A stretch of 64,000 nt of DNA from CAZSAK01 sp964605155 (lineage in GTDB: Bacteria > Pseudomonadota > Gammaproteobacteria > SZUA-140). Shown one piece after another: positions 62,025 through 64,000 of this stretch; position 1 is the first letter of the stretch, and every line of letters starts with the position of its first letter. The stretch is taken from positions 124,001 to 188,000 of the forward strand of contig CAZSAK010000002.1 in assembly GCA_964605155.1 (NCBI GenBank), written 5' to 3'. The position numbers were made by a program, and so were the translations under genes. Under the pieces are notes generated by a model, which saw only the letters and a program-made list of their open reading frames with translations, searched no databases and was not told the DNA's origin.

Positions 62025-62183
62025 TGTAGCAGCATCTTATGCCGTCGATGATCAATGCAGGTTGGGTGGGTCATAAATATCAACGAATATGAAGTTAACG
62101 ACTGTTATAAACATGATAGCAGCATGATTGGCGATAATCATCGCGAGTAAGGGGTTGCGGCTATCCGTCGGCCGGCAACCGGT

Positions 62184-62840
62184 CTAAAACGGCCACCAGC
62201 CCCTTCTCTTGTCCAGATCCGCCTGACAGGTGGCCAGTTGCCGGCTATAGCGCGATGCGTTGACCCCAACCTTGCGCGCCACCTTCAGCAGCCAGGGTTT
62301 GTTTGCGTAGGTCTTCCTGGCATATCCGCCATGGCCTTCATGATAGGCAAGGTACTGCTGCTCCGCATTCCACTTGGAGATCCCCAGTTGAGTCTGGCTG
62401 CGCTTGCCATACCAGCCAATAAAATCCACCACATCATCGAAATCATCGCGATCAGCCCATGAATTTCCAGTCTTGGTCTTGTACCAGTCCCAGGTATCAT
62501 CTTTTATCTGGGCATAGCCGTAGGCCGATGACGGGCGAAACATCGGGATCACCCCCAACAGCTTGGCCCGCGGGGGTTTGGCATTCGCCATGTAACGCGA
62601 TTCCTGATGGATAATGGCCATTTGTACATGGATGGGCACCCCCCACTTCTCGAAAGAGCGTTTGGCACTCCTGTACCAGTCTGGCTTCTCGTAAAAGATT
62701 TCACAGATATTTGAAAGGTTGGAGGGTTGGGCAGCATAACAGCCGGATAGCAACAAACTGACCAGCGCCGGGATCATCCATATCCCTGCCATGCCTCCAA
62801 TACCGGAGAATTTGCGCTGTGGACAACGAAATACATGCAT
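62184..62840 (-). CDS. Lytic transglycosylase (SLT domain) lipoprotein
   Basis: About 218 residues. A lipobox LLSG-C follows a hydrophobic stretch; the frame permits several starts (62864, 62840, 62792), and I use 62840 because it supplies the basic n-region FRCPQRK. The SLT fold has the catalytic Glu in IHQESRY, and AYGYAQIKDDTWDWYK plus YLAYHEGHGGY match the family. It cleaves peptidoglycan glycan strands to 1,6-anhydro ends. Inserted between rsmG and mnmG, which are usually adjacent. Confidence 0.87.
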   Translation of the reverse strand: MHVFRCPQRKFSGIGGMAGIWMIPALVSLLLSGCYAAQPSNLSNICEIFYEKPDWYRSAKRSFEKWGVPIHVQMAIIHQESRYMANAKPPRAKLLGVIPMFRPSSAYGYAQIKDDTWDWYKTKTGNSWADRDDFDDVVDFIGWYGKRSQTQLGISKWNAEQQYLAYHEGHGGYARKTYANKPWLLKVARKVGVNASRYSRQLATCQADLDKRRGWWPF

Positions 62841-62953
62841 TGCCATCGAGCTTGTCGCGATCACTGCAAAGAGATCGGCTGATTATGCCGGTTACGGGAC
62901 CTTAATACCAATTTTTCACGTGTCGTATCACACAGGACAGAATCCACCCGGTT

Positions 62954-64000
62954 CTAGGCGGTCTTGCGCGAATCACCAGTGCGTTTCTTGAGATGGACCA
63001 GCAATAACGAGATCGCTGCGGGCGTGATGCCGGATATACGACCCGCCTGTCCCAGCGTGGCCGGCCTGAAATGGGCCAGCTTCTGCCGGACTTCTGCAGA
63101 GAGTCCGCGCACCGCCGAATAATCAAGATCCACAGGCAATGGCAGTTGGTCCTGTTTGCGATGCCGCTCGATCTCCTCCTGCTGGCGATCAATATAGCCT
63201 GAATACTTTGCCTGTATCTCGACCTGGGCCGCCACCGTCTCATCGATGGTGGATGGCGTTGCCCCGGGGATGCGTGACAGCGCTGCATAGCTGACACCCG
63301 GTCGGCGCAACAGCTCAATCAACCTGTATTCACGGCTAAGCGCGGCGCCGAAGATCTCGTTTGCCAGCTTGTCGTGCAGATCGGCGGGGCGCAGCCACGT
63401 CGAATTCAAGCGCTGTTGTTCCTGTTCGATGGCGCGGCGTTTTGTTTCGAACTGCCTGAAACGATGATCATCCACCAGGCCCCGTTCATGGCCCTGGGGG
63501 GTCAGGCGCAGATCGGCATTGTCTTCGCGCAGCAACAGCCGGTACTCGGCACGGCTGGTAAACATACGATAGGGCTCCCGGGTGCCGCGGGTGATCAGGT
63601 CATCAATCAACACCCCGATATAGGCCTCGTCCCGGCGCGGACACCAGGGCTCTTTATCCTGTATGTTCAAAGCGGCATTCATGCCGGCGATCAATCCCTG
63701 TGCAGCCGCCTCTTCATAACCGGTGGTGCCGTTGATCTGGCCGGCAAAAAACAGGCCGGCGACAAGCTTTGTCTCCAGCGACGGCTTGAGATCGCGCGGG
63801 TCGAAATAATCATATTCAATCGCGTAACCTGGACGCGTGATATGCGCATGTTCGAAACCCGCTATCGATCGCACCAGTTCATACTGCACATCGAAGGGCA
63901 GGCTGGTAGAAATTCCATTGGGATAGACCTCCTGGGTATGCAGACCCTCGGGCTCGACAAAGATCTGATGCGCCCCCTTGTCGGCAAACCTCACCACCTT
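62954..64000 (-). CDS. mnmG: tRNA uridine 5-carboxymethylaminomethyl modification enzyme MnmG, partial
   Basis: C-terminal part (about 348 residues) of the FAD-dependent MnmG/GidA, which with MnmE modifies U34 of several tRNAs. It runs off the window end, so the N-terminal FAD domain is outside. Visible motifs: RFADKGAHQIFVEPEGL, YPNGISTSLPFDVQ, RPGYAIEYDYFDPRDLKP, FAGQINGTTGYEEAAAQG, TSRAEYRLLLREDNADLRL and the C-terminal helical MnmE-binding domain. Chromosome origins are often just beyond mnmG in this group. Confidence 0.97.
   Translation of the reverse strand, partial: KVVRFADKGAHQIFVEPEGLHTQEVYPNGISTSLPFDVQYELVRSIAGFEHAHITRPGYAIEYDYFDPRDLKPSLETKLVAGLFFAGQINGTTGYEEAAAQGLIAGMNAALNIQDKEPWCPRRDEAYIGVLIDDLITRGTREPYRMFTSRAEYRLLLREDNADLRLTPQGHERGLVDDHRFRQFETKRRAIEQEQQRLNSTWLRPADLHDKLANEIFGAALSREYRLIELLRRPGVSYAALSRIPGATPSTIDETVAAQVEIQAKYSGYIDRQQEEIERHRKQDQLPLPVDLDYSAVRGLSAEVRQKLAHFRPATLGQAGRISGITPAAISLLLVHLKKRTGDSRKTA

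Noticed and set aside
62153..62180. Hairpin GGTTGC/GCAACC next to the transglycosylase stop codon
   Set aside because: Imperfect stem and no T-run on either strand; not convincing as a terminator.
62918..62935. Possible parS site (TTTCACGTG) near parAB
   Set aside because: Only the left half matches the 16-bp parS palindrome; the right half has about five mismatches. No other parS-like site was seen in the window.

Overview
The window reads as a chromosomal, origin-proximal segment of a free-living gammaproteobacterium, probably an autotrophic or chemolithotrophic type. The gene order polA, engB, dsbA, glmS, glmU, atpC-to-atpI, parB, parA, rsmG, mnmG is the order known around oriC in Pseudomonas and relatives. 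A bacterial sucrose cassette (fructokinase, sucrose-phosphate synthase, sucrose synthase) is typical of nitrifiers, methanotrophs and sulfur/iron oxidisers. The lifestyle is inferred, not proven. I see no insertion sequence, prophage, CRISPR array or clear pseudogene.

Layout. 0.1-9.9 kb: mixed genes (MgtC-like membrane protein, AbgT-family transporter, DUF1820, rhodanese, formylglycine-generating-enzyme-like protein, YjbQ, endonuclease V, small Arg-rich protein, ankyrin lipoprotein, zinc-ribbon and pentapeptide-repeat proteins, UvrD). 9.9-12.9 kb: a TRAP transporter whose binding protein faces its two permease genes. 13.0-24.8 kb: a complete type II secretion cluster, gspC to gspN, on the minus strand. 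24.8-31.0 kb: DUF1624 protein, a 426-bp gap with four consensus DnaA boxes, homoserine kinase, DUF2782, LOG-like protein, DNA polymerase I. 31.0-31.3 kb: a strong small-RNA candidate between polA and engB. 31.3-39.7 kb: engB, cNMP-binding protein, dsbA, TPP enzyme, EEP hydrolase, FixL/FixJ-like pair, a second RNA candidate, tRNA-Arg(CCG), ICMT-like methyltransferase. 39.8-48.8 kb: TerC, sucrose operon, ferredoxin-NADP reductase, CorA. 48.9-59.6 kb: glmS, glmU and the F1Fo ATP synthase operon. 59.7-64.0 kb: parB, parA, rsmG, a lytic transglycosylase lipoprotein, and mnmG cut by the window end.

The least explained signals are non-coding. (1) Between polA and engB, a sigma-E-type promoter (GAACTT-N16-TCTTA) precedes about 134 nt with three successive hairpins, each with a CU-rich anti-Shine-Dalgarno-like loop, the last being an intrinsic terminator. 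Position, promoter class and length parallel Spot 42/ErsA. (2) An intrinsic terminator at 38.9 kb has no gene upstream on its strand, but is preceded by a long bulged stem and GGGA-bearing loops. (3) Four DnaA boxes lie beside an AT-rich stretch at 25.7-25.9 kb. (4) A 49-bp interrupted dyad lies between the sucrose operon and the ferredoxin reductase gene.

Most large operons, including atp and gsp, run on the minus strand. That agrees with a replication fork entering from the right, that is, with the main origin lying beyond mnmG.
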